From the NCBI GenBank assembly GCA_965367295.1, contig CBDUHN010000012.1, positions 5,052 to 69,051 of the forward strand: a stretch of DNA of 64,000 nucleotides. The letters run 5' to 3'. Position 1 is the first letter of the stretch. The number at the start of each line of letters is the position of its first letter. The notes under the pieces were generated by a model. That model was not told the DNA's origin. It made no database searches and worked only from the letters and a program-made list of their open reading frames with translations. A program made the translations under genes and the position numbers. The stretch is from JAIVHA01 sp965367295 (GTDB taxonomy: Bacteria; Pseudomonadota; Gammaproteobacteria; DSM-19610). Positions 52,880-63,700 of this stretch are shown here, piece by piece.

Positions 52880-53418
52880 AATCATTCCTCTGCACACCTG
52901 TAGCCAGTGTAACCCTGCTGTTGATGGCAGCGAGTCTCTCGGGATGCAGTAGCACCAATACCCAGGACCTGGAAGAGTACGTGAAGGAAGTTACTTCCCG
53001 ACAGCCGTCACGTATCGAGCCGCTGCCGGAATTCAAGCCTTTTGAAACCTTCCTCTACAGTGCGGGTGACAGTCGCAGCCCATTCACGCCAACGGATTCT
53101 TCCGGCGGTGACCTGCAGGTTGCGCGTGCCTCGACCAATGGTATTCAGCCAGACTTCAATCGTCCACGGGAGCCGCTCGAAGAGTCGCCGCTGGATGGTC
53201 TGCGTATGGTGGGTACCCTGGAGCAGGGGAGTGAGTCCTGGGCGCTGGTGCGGAATCTGGATGGCACCATCCACCGCGTTCAGCCCGGCAATTACCTGGG
53301 GCAGAACCATGGCAAGATCACGCGTGTATCCGAATACGAAGTTGAGTTAACCGAAATTATACCCGATGGGCTAGGTGGCTGGCAGGAACGTCAAGCCTCT
53401 CTGGCACTGAGCGAATAA
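52876..53418 (+). CDS. pilP: Type IV pilus lipoprotein PilP
   Basis: 180 aa. Lipobox LSGC gives lipidated C24. The C-terminal beta domain (GTLEQGSESWALVRNLDGTI, then GNYLGQNHGKI) is the PilP core that bridges PilNO to the secretin PilQ. The ATG overlaps pilO as ATGA. Confidence 0.95.
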   Translation: MKSFLCTPVASVTLLLMAASLSGCSSTNTQDLEEYVKEVTSRQPSRIEPLPEFKPFETFLYSAGDSRSPFTPTDSSGGDLQVARASTNGIQPDFNRPREPLEESPLDGLRMVGTLEQGSESWALVRNLDGTIHRVQPGNYLGQNHGKITRVSEYEVELTEIIPDGLGGWQERQASLALSE

Positions 53419-53437
53419 TCCCATGGGGGGATCGTAC

Positions 53438-55588
53438 ATGACCGCTGGAATTCAAATGAAACGTACCGATCAATCTGCTGCCCGTGGTGGCTGGAAGGGA
53501 CTGCTGCAGAATCTCCTGTGGAGCACCTGTCTACTGTTTGCGGGTCAGGCAATAGCCGAAAATGCACTCGAATCCATCGAGTACGCTGGCCTGCCTGGTA
53601 ACCGCGTGCAGATCATTATGAGTATGAGTCAGCCAGTGGAAAATCCGCTGAGTTTCACCATCGACAACCCGGCCCGTATCGCACTGGATTTCCCGGCTAC
53701 CGCCAGCAAGCTTGAAAAGCGCTCGCAGACGATCGGTGTAGGGGCTGCCAAGAGTATCACCGCCGTCGAGGCACAGGGTCGTACCCGTGTGGTGGTGAAT
53801 CTGGTGGAGATGGTGCCCTATGAAACCCGTGTCGAGGGTAACAAGGTTCTGGTAACCCTGCAGGATGCCGGTACCGTTGAAGTTGCGGGTACATCTGCCC
53901 CGGCAGCAACGGGCACTGCGCCCAGCGCGCCGTCCTCCTCCGCCACGACATCCGGGCCGTCTATCAGCAATGTGGACTTCCGCCGTGGTGATATGGGTGA
54001 GGGGCGGATTGTCGTGACCCTGTCTGATCCTTCCATTCCGGTGGATATGCGCCAGGAAGGCGGCAAGGTGGTGCTGGACTTCATGAACAGTTCGCTGCCG
54101 GCCCGCCTGGAGCGGCGCCTGGATGTGACCGATTTCGCGACCCCGGTGAAAACCGTGGATACCATGGCGCGCGGCAGTAGTGTGCGGATGGTGATCGATC
54201 CTGTTGGTGAATACGACCACCTGGCCTACCAGTCAGACAATCAGTTCACGGTCGAGATCAAACCGACCACCAAGGAAGAGCAGCAGGCGCGCAAGAAACA
54301 GGAGTTCGGTTACACCGGCGACCGCCTCTCCCTGAATTTCCAGGATATCGAGGCGCGCTCAGTGCTGCAGCTGATCGCGGACTTTACCGGTACCAATATC
54401 GTGGTCAGTGATACGGTCTCGGGCAGCCTGACGCTGCGTCTGAAGAACGTGCCCTGGGATCAGGCGCTGGACATTATCCTCAAGACCAAGGGCCTGGCCA
54501 TGCGCCAGACCGGCAATGTAATGCTGGTGGCGCCCAGTGAGGAGATTGCGGCACGGGAAAAGCTCGAGCTGGAATCGCAAAAACAGATCGAGGAACTGGC
54601 GCCATTGTACTCCCAGTATTTCCAGGTCAACTACGCCAAGGCAATGACCCTGTACGAGCTCTTCAAGAATAAGGAGAACTCGCTGCTCACCGATCGTGGT
54701 CATGCCATTGTCGACGAGCGCACCAATACCCTGTTGATTCAGGATACCGCCGACAAGCTGGAAGAAATCGGCAAGGTGATTGCGCAGCTGGATATCCCGG
54801 TGCGTCAGGTGCTGATCGAATCCCGAATCGTGATTGCCAGTGACGATTTTGCCAAGGATCTGGGCGTCAAGTTCGGCTTCAGCAGCTCGGATATCGACAT
54901 TGGCGAAACCAACACCGCGATCGGTGGTGCCCTGGGTGGCGACCTGACGGTGAGTCCTACCTTCGGCCAGACCAACTTCGAGATTCCGGCAGGCAGTGGC
55001 AACGAATCCCTGATGGTGGATCTGCCGGTGGCCAACCCCGCCGGTGGTATCAACCTGCTGGCTGGCAAGGTAGGGAGTGGCATCCTGCGCCTGGAGCTGA
55101 CCGCCATGCAGGCAGAAGGCAAGGGTGAGGTGATCTCCAGTCCGCGGGTCATCACCTCCAACCAGCAGAAAGCGGTGATCCGCCAGGGCGTGGAGATCCC
55201 TTACCAGGAAGCCAGCTCCAGCGGCGCCACCAGTGTTTCCTTCAAGGAAGCCGTGCTGGCCCTGGAAGTGACCCCGCAGATCACGCCCGATGACCGCATC
55301 ATCATGGATGTGAAGGTGAACAAGGACAGCATTGGCCAGGTATTCGCCGGTGTACCCAGCATCGATACCCGTGAAGTGACCACCCAGGTGCTGGTGGATA
55401 ACGGTGAAACCCTGGTACTGGGCGGTATCTACGAACAGGAAACCCTCAACGAAGTGGACAAGGTGCCCTTCTTTGGTGACCTGCCGGGTCTGGGCTGGAT
55501 GTTCCGCACTACTCGTAACTCTGATGACAAAACCGAGCTGTTGATCTTCGTGACCCCCAAGATCATCAAGGACAAGCTGACTTTCTGA
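53438..55588 (+). CDS. pilQ: Type IV pilus secretin PilQ
   Basis: 716 aa. A signal peptide (cleavage near AIA-EN) is followed by two AMIN domains (about 40-280), secretin N-domains (ISLNFQDIEARSVLQLIADF at about 300) and the secretin channel with VPFFGDLPGLGWMFRTT near the end. It forms the outer-membrane pore for the pilus. ATG 53438 has GGGGGGA upstream; the ATG at 53423 lies inside that site. Confidence 0.96.
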   Translation: MTAGIQMKRTDQSAARGGWKGLLQNLLWSTCLLFAGQAIAENALESIEYAGLPGNRVQIIMSMSQPVENPLSFTIDNPARIALDFPATASKLEKRSQTIGVGAAKSITAVEAQGRTRVVVNLVEMVPYETRVEGNKVLVTLQDAGTVEVAGTSAPAATGTAPSAPSSSATTSGPSISNVDFRRGDMGEGRIVVTLSDPSIPVDMRQEGGKVVLDFMNSSLPARLERRLDVTDFATPVKTVDTMARGSSVRMVIDPVGEYDHLAYQSDNQFTVEIKPTTKEEQQARKKQEFGYTGDRLSLNFQDIEARSVLQLIADFTGTNIVVSDTVSGSLTLRLKNVPWDQALDIILKTKGLAMRQTGNVMLVAPSEEIAAREKLELESQKQIEELAPLYSQYFQVNYAKAMTLYELFKNKENSLLTDRGHAIVDERTNTLLIQDTADKLEEIGKVIAQLDIPVRQVLIESRIVIASDDFAKDLGVKFGFSSSDIDIGETNTAIGGALGGDLTVSPTFGQTNFEIPAGSGNESLMVDLPVANPAGGINLLAGKVGSGILRLELTAMQAEGKGEVISSPRVITSNQQKAVIRQGVEIPYQEASSSGATSVSFKEAVLALEVTPQITPDDRIIMDVKVNKDSIGQVFAGVPSIDTREVTTQVLVDNGETLVLGGIYEQETLNEVDKVPFFGDLPGLGWMFRTTRNSDDKTELLIFVTPKIIKDKLTF

Positions 55589-55636
55589 TACGGCTTTGCT
55601 TGCCTACAGCCTGGGTTTCTGGCATATCTGCCCGGC

Positions 55637-56167
55637 ATGAAGATGTCGGGCAGTTTGTTTTTGGTCGGCCCTATGGGGGCCGGCAAATCCACCATAGGGC
55701 GCCAGCTCGCCAAATCCCTCTCCTGTACCTTCATCGACAGTGACAAGGAGGTGGAGGAGCGGACGGGCGTGGATATACCGCTGATCTTTGAGCTTGAGGG
55801 CGAGGCAGGGTTTCGCGCCCGGGAGCGCGCCATGATCGACGAGCTGACCCAGCTACCGGATATCGTGTTGGCTACCGGTGGTGGCGCGGTGCTGGATCCC
55901 GAGAATCGACGCTATCTCGCCGAGCGGGGGCAGGTGATATACCTGCAGACCTCGGTGGCCCAGCAGCTGGACCGTACGGCCCGGGATCGCAATCGCCCCC
56001 TGCTGCAAACCGAGAACCCGCGCGGACGACTGGAAGAGCTGATGCGGATACGGGAACCGCTGTACCGGGAAGTGGCCGATCATGTCATTGATACCGATGG
56101 TCGACGGGTGCGGGACGTAGTACAGGATATCCTGCACGCAATCAGGGGCTGCGAAGCAGACGCATAA
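55637..56167 (+). CDS. aroK: Shikimate kinase
   Basis: 176 aa. P-loop GPMGAGKST (11-19), the shikimate-binding DSD and the GGGAVLD motif are present, with RDRNRPLL as the lid Arg region. It phosphorylates shikimate at O3. It continues the pil operon at a 48-bp gap, a conserved linkage. Confidence 0.95.
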   Translation: MKMSGSLFLVGPMGAGKSTIGRQLAKSLSCTFIDSDKEVEERTGVDIPLIFELEGEAGFRARERAMIDELTQLPDIVLATGGGAVLDPENRRYLAERGQVIYLQTSVAQQLDRTARDRNRPLLQTENPRGRLEELMRIREPLYREVADHVIDTDGRRVRDVVQDILHAIRGCEADA

Positions 56168-56219
56168 GCGCATACAATGGTCGAAACCGGCTGAATCAAG
56201 ACGCATCCTGACCTGTTGC

Positions 56220-57293
56220 ATGAAAACACTTACAGTTGAACTCGGCGAACGCTCCTATCCCATCCACATCGGCCCTGGCTTGCTGGGGAATGCGGCGTTG
56301 CTGACGCCGCACATTACCGGCCGCCAGGTGCTGGTGGTCAGTAATGAAACCGTAGCACCGCTGTATCTCGAAAGGCTCCAGGCGACCTTGACTGATTTTG
56401 ATCAGGATGCGGTGATTCTGCCCGATGGCGAGCAATACAAAACCCTTGATGTGCTCAATCGTATCTACGATCGTCTGCTGGAGAAGCGCTTCAATCGCCG
56501 TTGCACCCTGATTGCACTGGGTGGCGGGGTGATCGGTGACATGACCGGCTTTGCCGCGGCCACCTATCAGCGCGGGGTGAATTTCATTCAGGTACCTACC
56601 ACCCTGCTGTCCCAGGTGGATTCCTCCGTTGGCGGCAAGACCGGCGTCAACCACCCGCTGGGCAAGAACATGATCGGCGCCTTCTATCAGCCGCGCTGTG
56701 TGCTGGCGGATACGGATACCCTGTCCACCCTGGACGATCGACAGCTGGCCGCCGGTCTGGCGGAGGTCATCAAATATGGCCTGATCCGTGAAGCCGGTTT
56801 TTTTGAGTGGCTGGAAACCCATATCGATGACCTCGGTCGGCGCAATACCGATGCACTGATCCACGCCATTGAACAATCCTGTGTCTGCAAGGCCGAGGTC
56901 GTCGCGGCCGATGAGCGGGAGGGTGGCATACGCGCCATTCTCAATCTGGGTCACACCTTCGGCCATGCCATCGAGACCGGCATGGGCTACGGTAACTGGC
57001 TGCATGGCGAGGCGGTGGGGGCTGGCATGTACATGGCGGCGGACCTTTCCCTGCGCCAGGGCTGGCTCACCGAGGCCGATGTACAACGCATTCGGGCCCT
57101 GCTGGTGAAGGCGCGTCTGCCGGTGCGGGCCCCGGATTCCATGAGCACCCAGCAATTCCTCGACCTCATGGCGGTAGACAAAAAGGTCCTGGATGGCGGC
57201 CTGCGGCTGGTACTGCTCAAGGCCATTGGTGAGGCGGTGGTGACTGGAGATTTTCAGCCTGAGTACCTGCAGCAGACGCTGGATGCCGCCTGA
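56220..57293 (+). CDS. aroB: 3-dehydroquinate synthase
   Basis: 357 aa. GGGVIGDMTGFAAATYQRGV is the NAD-binding and core signature; KTGVNHPLGKNMIGAFYQP and GHTFGHAIET hold the substrate Lys and zinc His. It makes 3-dehydroquinate from DAHP in the shikimate pathway. It touches dgt by one base. Confidence 0.96.
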   Translation: MKTLTVELGERSYPIHIGPGLLGNAALLTPHITGRQVLVVSNETVAPLYLERLQATLTDFDQDAVILPDGEQYKTLDVLNRIYDRLLEKRFNRRCTLIALGGGVIGDMTGFAAATYQRGVNFIQVPTTLLSQVDSSVGGKTGVNHPLGKNMIGAFYQPRCVLADTDTLSTLDDRQLAAGLAEVIKYGLIREAGFFEWLETHIDDLGRRNTDALIHAIEQSCVCKAEVVAADEREGGIRAILNLGHTFGHAIETGMGYGNWLHGEAVGAGMYMAADLSLRQGWLTEADVQRIRALLVKARLPVRAPDSMSTQQFLDLMAVDKKVLDGGLRLVLLKAIGEAVVTGDFQPEYLQQTLDAA

Positions 57294-58486
57294 TGACCGT
57301 GATGAATACCTTGCCGGTCACCGCTGCTGCGACACAAAGTATGCTCGCCGCCTATGCAGTTCAGGATGCGGTATCTGCAGGACGCACCTATCATGAGCCG
57401 GCGCCAACCTATCGCAGTGAATTCCAGCGCGACCGGGACCGCATCATCCACTCCTCCGCATTCCGGCGCCTGGAATACAAAACCCAGGTGTTCGTTAATC
57501 ACGAGGGTGATTTGTTTCGTACCCGCCTGACCCATTCCATGGAGGTGGCACAGGTCGCCCGCGCCATTGCCCGCGCCCTGTCCCTCAACGAGGACCTCAC
57601 CGAAGCCATTGCGCTGGCTCACGATCTCGGTCACACCCCCTTTGGTCACGCCGGCCAGGATGCGCTCAATGCCTGCATGAAGGACTACGGTGGCTTTGAA
57701 CACAACCTGCAGTCATTGCGCGTGGTGGATGAGCTTGAGGATCGTTATGCGGAATTCAGCGGACTCAACCTGATGTTTGAAACCCGGGAAGGGATTATCA
57801 AGCACTGCTCCCCCGCCAAGGCAGTGGAGCTTGGTGAGGTGGGGCGGCGTTTTCTTGATAAACGCCAGCCGAGCCTGGAGGCGCAGCTCACCAATCTGGC
57901 CGACGAGATCGCCTACAATAGCCATGATGTGGATGATGGCCTCCGCTCCGGACTGATCCACATAGAACAGCTGCAGGAAATCGAGCTGTTTGCCATCGAG
58001 TATGAGCAGGTGCAACAGGCCTACCCGGATTTGCCTACCCGGCGTGCCATTCATGAAGTGGTGCGGCGCATCATCGGCCGGCAGGTGGGTGATCTGGTGG
58101 AAACCAGCATCGGACGCATCCAGGCCTGCCAGCCCACCAGCCTGGAGGCAGTGCGCAGTCATGGGGAGCCTCTGATTACCTTCAGTGAGGCGATGCAGGA
58201 GAAAAACCTCGAATTGAAGCGTTTCCTGCGTAATGGCCTGTATCGTCACTATCGTGTGCATCGCATGAGCGCCAAGGCGCGCCGGGTATTGGAAGCGCTG
58301 TTTGAAGCCTTTTTTGATGACCCGCGGCTGATGCCGGACAAGGCGCAGGAGCAGGTCCGTTCGCTGGGTGAGGTGCAGGGCGATGCAGGACGGGCACGTG
58401 CGGTGGCGGACTATATTGCCGGCATGACCGATCGCTATGCCATCGCCGAGTATGAACGGGTGTACAATCCCAAGGAACTGACCTGA
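57293..58486 (+). CDS. dgt: Deoxyguanosinetriphosphate triphosphohydrolase family protein
   Basis: 397 aa, HD superfamily. R58/R59 region SSAFRRLEYKTQVF, H81 in RLTHSMEV, the HD pair H110-D111 in LAHDLGHTPFGH and the later LADEIAYNSHDVDDG complete the metal site. It would split dGTP or other dNTPs to nucleoside and triphosphate. Its ATG shares a base with the aroB stop (TGATG). Confidence 0.93.
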   Translation: MTVMNTLPVTAAATQSMLAAYAVQDAVSAGRTYHEPAPTYRSEFQRDRDRIIHSSAFRRLEYKTQVFVNHEGDLFRTRLTHSMEVAQVARAIARALSLNEDLTEAIALAHDLGHTPFGHAGQDALNACMKDYGGFEHNLQSLRVVDELEDRYAEFSGLNLMFETREGIIKHCSPAKAVELGEVGRRFLDKRQPSLEAQLTNLADEIAYNSHDVDDGLRSGLIHIEQLQEIELFAIEYEQVQQAYPDLPTRRAIHEVVRRIIGRQVGDLVETSIGRIQACQPTSLEAVRSHGEPLITFSEAMQEKNLELKRFLRNGLYRHYRVHRMSAKARRVLEALFEAFFDDPRLMPDKAQEQVRSLGEVQGDAGRARAVADYIAGMTDRYAIAEYERVYNPKELT

Positions 58487-58560
58487 TGGCGACTGTAACC
58501 TGCGAGATGAAACCATCGGCATGCTGATTGCATCCGTACATGCTACCTCGATAACACGCC

Positions 58561-58806
58561 ATGCGCATCTACATGCAAATCCCTCCCGCCGACGATCGGC
58601 CGCCGCGCTTTTACCACCTGCATCTGCAGGAGGATCTCATTGATGGCTGGACCCTGCTGCGCGAATGGGGTCACCAGGGTGCGCGTGGTCGCCTGGTGCG
58701 CGAACATTTCCCCGATTACGACAGTGCCCAGCAGGCTTTGCTCAAGGTCCGTGACGAACAATTGCGGCGTGGCTACCAGGTGGTGTTCATGCAGGCGGGC
58801 ACCTAG
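58561..58806 (+). CDS. WGR-domain protein
   Basis: 81 aa, made almost entirely of one WGR domain: RFYHLHLQEDLIDGWTLLREWGHQG with the W-G pair, then a GY near the end (RRGYQVVF). WGR domains bind DNA ends or nucleic acid in PARPs and in bacterial regulators such as MolR. A stand-alone form is usually of unknown role. The third residue of the motif is His rather than Arg (WGH). It abuts the next gene, whose GTG lies directly after its stop. Confidence 0.88.
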   Translation: MRIYMQIPPADDRPPRFYHLHLQEDLIDGWTLLREWGHQGARGRLVREHFPDYDSAQQALLKVRDEQLRRGYQVVFMQAGT

Positions 58807-60450
58807 GTGAGCGACTCGTATCCGGAACCTACGGGCTCGTGGCTCGATGCGCTTGGTCTGCGGCAGGATCCCTTCTCTGCCGAGCATGACGCGGGTTTCT
58901 TTTATGCCGAACCTGCCTTCATGCAGCGCCTCGACCTGCTTACCCATTTGGCCCAGTTCAGCGATAGCCTGCTGGTGGTGCTGGGTGATGCCGACGCGGG
59001 GAAGACCACGCTGGCGCAGCAGTTCTGCAATCATGCCAGCGACAACTGGCGACTCTGTGTCCTGCGTGGTGAGGAGATCGGTGGTTTCGATGTGCTGTTG
59101 CAGCAGCTGGCCACCTGTTTCGGTCTGGGGGGACGCCAGCAGGCGCCGGATCTGCCGGACCGGCTGATGGACCATTGCGCGGGGCTGCGCGAGGTGATGG
59201 AGCTGCCGGTACTGATCATCGACGATGCCCACCGGGTCGCGCCGTCGGTGTTGCGGGCGTTGGCCGGCCTGGCGGGCGATCCCCGTCAGACGGTGCAGCA
59301 GCTACGCATCATCCTGTTCGGCGAACCGGCCCTGGAAGGCCTGCTGGCGGAAGCGGGCCTGGCACCCGGCCTGGCGCCTTTTGTACAGACGCTGACCATG
59401 CCGCGCTTCAATGAAGTGCAGGCGGCGGCCTATCTCATGTTTCGTCTCACCGTGGCGGGCTATTCGGGTGAGAGTCCCTATTCGGTCACCGAGGTGCGCG
59501 CCATTGCCAAGAGCGCCGATGGCCTTCCGGGGCGGATGAACAACCTGGCGCGGGAGGCGCTAATGGAGCAGGCGGATCGGATGAAGGTGATCCCGGCACG
59601 TGGCGATGGTGGCCGTGGCGCGATTATTCGCCGTCTGCTGGTGGTCGCCATCGCCGGCGTGCTGATTGCCACGGGCTGGTTCTGGCTGCAGGACTCCGGT
59701 GAGGAGGCGTCGCCGGAGATCAAAAGCCCGGAGGGGGTGGCGGAATTGCCCCTGGCCCTGCCGCCCCTGTCCCGGATAGGCACTATTGAGCCACGCGCGA
59801 CCGGTGAAACGGAGTTAGTGACGCCCCTGGACGCGCCCGTGGCGGTGGAACCGGATATCGCCGTTGAGACACCTGACATAGTAACGCCGCCGCCACCGCC
59901 GGAAGTCGAACCCGCGCCCGTCCCGCCGGAACCCCCGGTCGTGGCGGAGGCGGCTGTTGAAGCGCCAGCGGCGAGTTCCGCGCCAGCACAGCTGCCGGAA
60001 AAGGCGCCGGAAGCCGCCGCCCAGCCCGAGGCCCCGGCAGCCGCGGTCGAATCTCCGGTCGAAGCTGCCACCGAGGTTGCGGCACCGCCGGTCTTGCCTG
60101 CGGCTGCAACGCCGGAAACCGCACCGGTAGTCGCGGCCCCCGCGGTGCTGCAGCGTGAGGACTGGATCCGCGCCCAGGCCGGGACCCGCTATACCCTGCA
60201 ACTGCTCGGCACCCGCAACGAGGACTCGATACGGGCCTTTGTCCGGGACCACGGACTCACGGGGGAACTGGCCTATTACCACCGTCTCCACCAGGGTGGT
60301 GACTGGTACACCCTGATCTACGGCAGTTTCCGCGACCGCGCGGCGGCCCGTGCCGCAGTTGCCCGCCTGCCGCGTGCGGTCCAGCGTGACAAGCCCTGGC
60401 CGCGTAGCTTTGCCGCAGTGCAGGAGCAACTGCCGGATAATCCCCGCTAG
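58807..60450 (+). CDS. DamX-like AAA ATPase with SPOR domain
   Basis: 547 aa from GTG 58807. An AAA_22 domain has Walker A GDADAGKT (60-67) and Walker B VLIIDDAH (about 135-142). A membrane helix lies at about 277-294, a Pro/Ala/Val-rich spacer spans about 330-445, and a SPOR domain (TRYTLQLLGTRNEDSIRAFV onward) ends the protein. SPOR binds denuded septal glycan, so the protein likely acts at the division site, like DamX. The position before gltB and after aroB fits the damX locus. Confidence 0.88.
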   Translation: MSDSYPEPTGSWLDALGLRQDPFSAEHDAGFFYAEPAFMQRLDLLTHLAQFSDSLLVVLGDADAGKTTLAQQFCNHASDNWRLCVLRGEEIGGFDVLLQQLATCFGLGGRQQAPDLPDRLMDHCAGLREVMELPVLIIDDAHRVAPSVLRALAGLAGDPRQTVQQLRIILFGEPALEGLLAEAGLAPGLAPFVQTLTMPRFNEVQAAAYLMFRLTVAGYSGESPYSVTEVRAIAKSADGLPGRMNNLAREALMEQADRMKVIPARGDGGRGAIIRRLLVVAIAGVLIATGWFWLQDSGEEASPEIKSPEGVAELPLALPPLSRIGTIEPRATGETELVTPLDAPVAVEPDIAVETPDIVTPPPPPEVEPAPVPPEPPVVAEAAVEAPAASSAPAQLPEKAPEAAAQPEAPAAAVESPVEAATEVAAPPVLPAAATPETAPVVAAPAVLQREDWIRAQAGTRYTLQLLGTRNEDSIRAFVRDHGLTGELAYYHRLHQGGDWYTLIYGSFRDRAAARAAVARLPRAVQRDKPWPRSFAAVQEQLPDNPR

Positions 60451-60494
60451 CCGCCGCTTCCCGCTCGGCGCGCCCTGTGGGTAGCGTTGAGCGG

Positions 60495-60523
60495 TTGGAT
60501 TTCCTGAGTGAAAACCGTGTAAT
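60495..60523 (+). promoter_or_regulatory. Predicted gltB promoter
   Basis: TTGGAT (60495-60500), 17-bp spacer and TGTAAT (60518-60523), giving a leader of about 170 nt before gltB. The gap 60451-60702 holds no gene. Confidence 0.5.
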
Positions 60524-60702
60524 TTCAGCGAACATGCGGGCTAACACTGGTACCGGAAAGCGTTCTGCATTATCCTGTCGGGCCGAATTTGCGCAGCCGG
60601 GCGGCCGCGTTATGTTGGATGCCCGCGCCGGAAAGCCGCCCTGGGTGTCCCGCCCGCTGTGCCGATCTCCTGATAGTTGACTGAATTTGAAGAGGTCCGA
60701 CC

Positions 60703-63700
60703 ATGAGTCGTGGGACTTTGCCACCCAAACAGGGTCTGTATGACCCGCACAACGAACATGACGCCTGCGGTGTCGGTTTTGTCGCCCATATCAAGGGCGA
60801 CAAGAGTCATGCCATTGTCCGCCAGGGCCTGCAGATTCTGGAAAACCTCACCCATCGTGGTGCCGTGGGCGCGGATCCGCTGGCGGGCGACGGCGCCGGT
60901 ATCCTGCTGCAGATGCCCGATGGCTTTTTGCGTGAAGAATGTGCGCACCTTGGTATCACCCTCCCGGAGGCCGGCCGCTATGCCGCCGGTATGGTGTTCC
61001 TGCCCCGGGACGCCCAGTCCCGAGCGGCCTGCGAATCCCTGCTCGAGCGCACCATCGCTGAAGAAGGCCAGGTTTTCCTTGGCTGGCGCGATGTACCGGT
61101 GGAAAACAGCGGTCTGGGTGAGAGTGTCAAGCGGGTTGAGCCGGTAGTGCGTCAGCTGTTCATCGCCAGTGGCGAGGGTTGCGAGTCGCAGGATGATTTC
61201 GAGCGCAAGCTGTTCGTGATCCGCAAGCTGGTGGAAAACGCCGTGCGCGAATCCAGCTGGACCGGCAAGGAAAATTTCTACGTGCCGTCCCTGTCGAGCC
61301 GTACCATTGTGTACAAAGGTATGTTGCTGGCCAACCAGGTGGATACCTTCTATCACGACCTGAAGGACGAGCGCATGGTATCCGCGCTGGCCCTGGTGCA
61401 TCAGCGTTTCTCCACCAACACCTTCCCGTCCTGGGATCTGGCTCATCCGTTCCGCATGATCGCCCACAATGGCGAAATCAACACCCTGCGCGGCAACGTG
61501 AACTGGATGCGTGCCCGGCGTCATTCCATGGCCTCGGAACTGTTCGGTGCCGACTTGTCCAAGGTCTGGCCACTGATCCCCGAGGGTAGCTCGGATTCGG
61601 CCGCCTTCGACAATGCCCTGGAGCTGCTGGTGGCCGGTGGCTATTCCATGGCCCATGCCATGATGATGCTGATCCCGGAGGCCTGGGCCGGCAATCCGCT
61701 CATGGACGAAGGTCGCCGTGCCTTCTACGAATACCATGCCGCCCTGATGGAGCCCTGGGATGGCCCCGCCGCCGTGGCCTTCACCGATGGTCGTCAGATC
61801 GGCGCCACCCTCGACCGCAACGGCCTGCGTCCCGCGCGCTACCTGATCACCGATGATGATCTGGTGGTCATGGCCTCGGAAATGGGTGTGCTGCCCATCC
61901 CGGCGGAAAAGATCGTCAAGAAGTGGCGTCTGCAGCCCGGCAAGATGTTCCTCATCGACATGGAGCAGGGCCGCATCATCGATGATGCCGAGCTCAAGGC
62001 CGGGCTGGCCAAAAGCCACCCCTATCAGCAGTGGCTCGAGAAGACCCAGATCCATCTCAAGAACCTGCCCGCCAATGTGAACGGCAATACCGGTGATGCC
62101 GCGACCCTGCTGGATCGTCAGCAGGCCTTCGGGTATACGCAGGAAGACATTCGCATGCTGATGATGCCCATGGCCGTAACCGGTCAGGAGGCCATCGGCT
62201 CTATGGGCGCAGACAATCCCGTTGCGGTGCTGTCCAGCAAGTCCAAGCCGCTGTACAACTACTTCAAACAGAACTTCGCCCAGGTCACCAATCCACCCAT
62301 CGACCCGATCCGCGAGGAACTGGTCATGTCGCTGGTGTCGCTGATCGGTCCGCGCCCCAACCTGCTCGGTATCCATGAGGCCGGCCAGCACATGCGCCTG
62401 GAAGTGAGTCAGCCGATCCTCAGCAACAAGGATCTGGAGCGCATCCGTACCATTGAGGACTCCAGCAACGGTGCCTTCCGCACCCGGACCCTGGACATCT
62501 GCTATCGCGCGGAACAGGGTGCGGCCGGCATGGAGGGCGCCCTGGATGCGCTGTGCCAGCAGGCCGAAGCCGCCGTGCGCGAAGGCTTCAATATCCTGAT
62601 CCTGTCGGATCGGTCCGTGTCTGCCGAGCAGATCGCCATTCCCGCGCTGCTGGCCACCGCGGCGGTGCATCATCACCTGGTGCGCGAAGGGTTGCGTACC
62701 GCCTCCGGGCTGGTGGTGGAAACCGGTGCCGCACGCGAGGTACATCACTTCGCCGTGCTGGCCGGTTATGGCGCCGAGGCCATCAATCCCTACCTGGCCT
62801 TTGAATCCCTGCATGCCATCAAGGATGAACTGTCCGAAAAGCTGGACGAGAGCGAAATCACCAAGCGCTATATCAAGGCGGTGGGCAAGGGCCTGCTCAA
62901 GGTGTTTTCCAAGATGGGCATCTCCACCTACCAGTCCTATTGTGGCGCGCAGATCTTCGATGCCATCGGGCTGCAGTCTTCGTTCGTGGAGAAATACTTC
63001 ACCGGCACCGCCACTACCATCGAGGGTGTGGGCCTGCCCGAAGTGGCCGAGGAAGCGGTGCGCTGGCATCGTGATGCCTATGGCAGCAATCCCATCTATG
63101 CCAACGCGCTGGATGTGGGTGGTGACTACGCCTTCCGGATTCGCGGTGAAGGTCATATGTGGACGCCGGACACCATTGCCAAACTGCAGCATGCCACCCG
63201 CGCCAATGATGCGAAGACCTTTGCCGAGTATTCGCAGCTGGTGGATGAGCAGAACGAGGAGCTGAAGACCCTGCGCGGCCTGTTCGAACTGAAGTTCGCG
63301 GCCCAGCCGATTCCGATCGAGGAAGTGGAGCCGGCCAAGGAGATCGTCAAGCGCTTCGCCACCGGGGCCATGTCCTTCGGCTCCATCTCTTGGGAGGCGC
63401 ATACCACCCTGGCAGTGGCAATGAACCGTATTGGCGGCAAGTCCAACACCGGTGAGGGTGGCGAGGAACGTTCGCGCTTCACGCCGATGGACAATGGTGA
63501 CTCCATGCGCTCGGCCATCAAGCAGGTTGCCTCCGGTCGTTTCGGAGTGACCACCGAGTACCTGGTCAACGCGGATGATATCCAGATCAAGATGGCCCAG
63601 GGGGCCAAGCCCGGTGAAGGGGGCCAGCTGCCCGGCCACAAGGTGGACGAACGCATCGCGAAGGTGCGGCATTCGACCCCGGGTGTCGGCCTGATCTCAC

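Noticed and set aside
60610..63672. Open frame of about 1,000 codons on the minus strand opposite gltB
   Set aside because: The plus strand encodes unmistakable glutamate synthase. Long antisense frames arise from codon bias in GC-rich genes; the translation has no family features and is rich in His/Gly/Gln as expected of a shadow.
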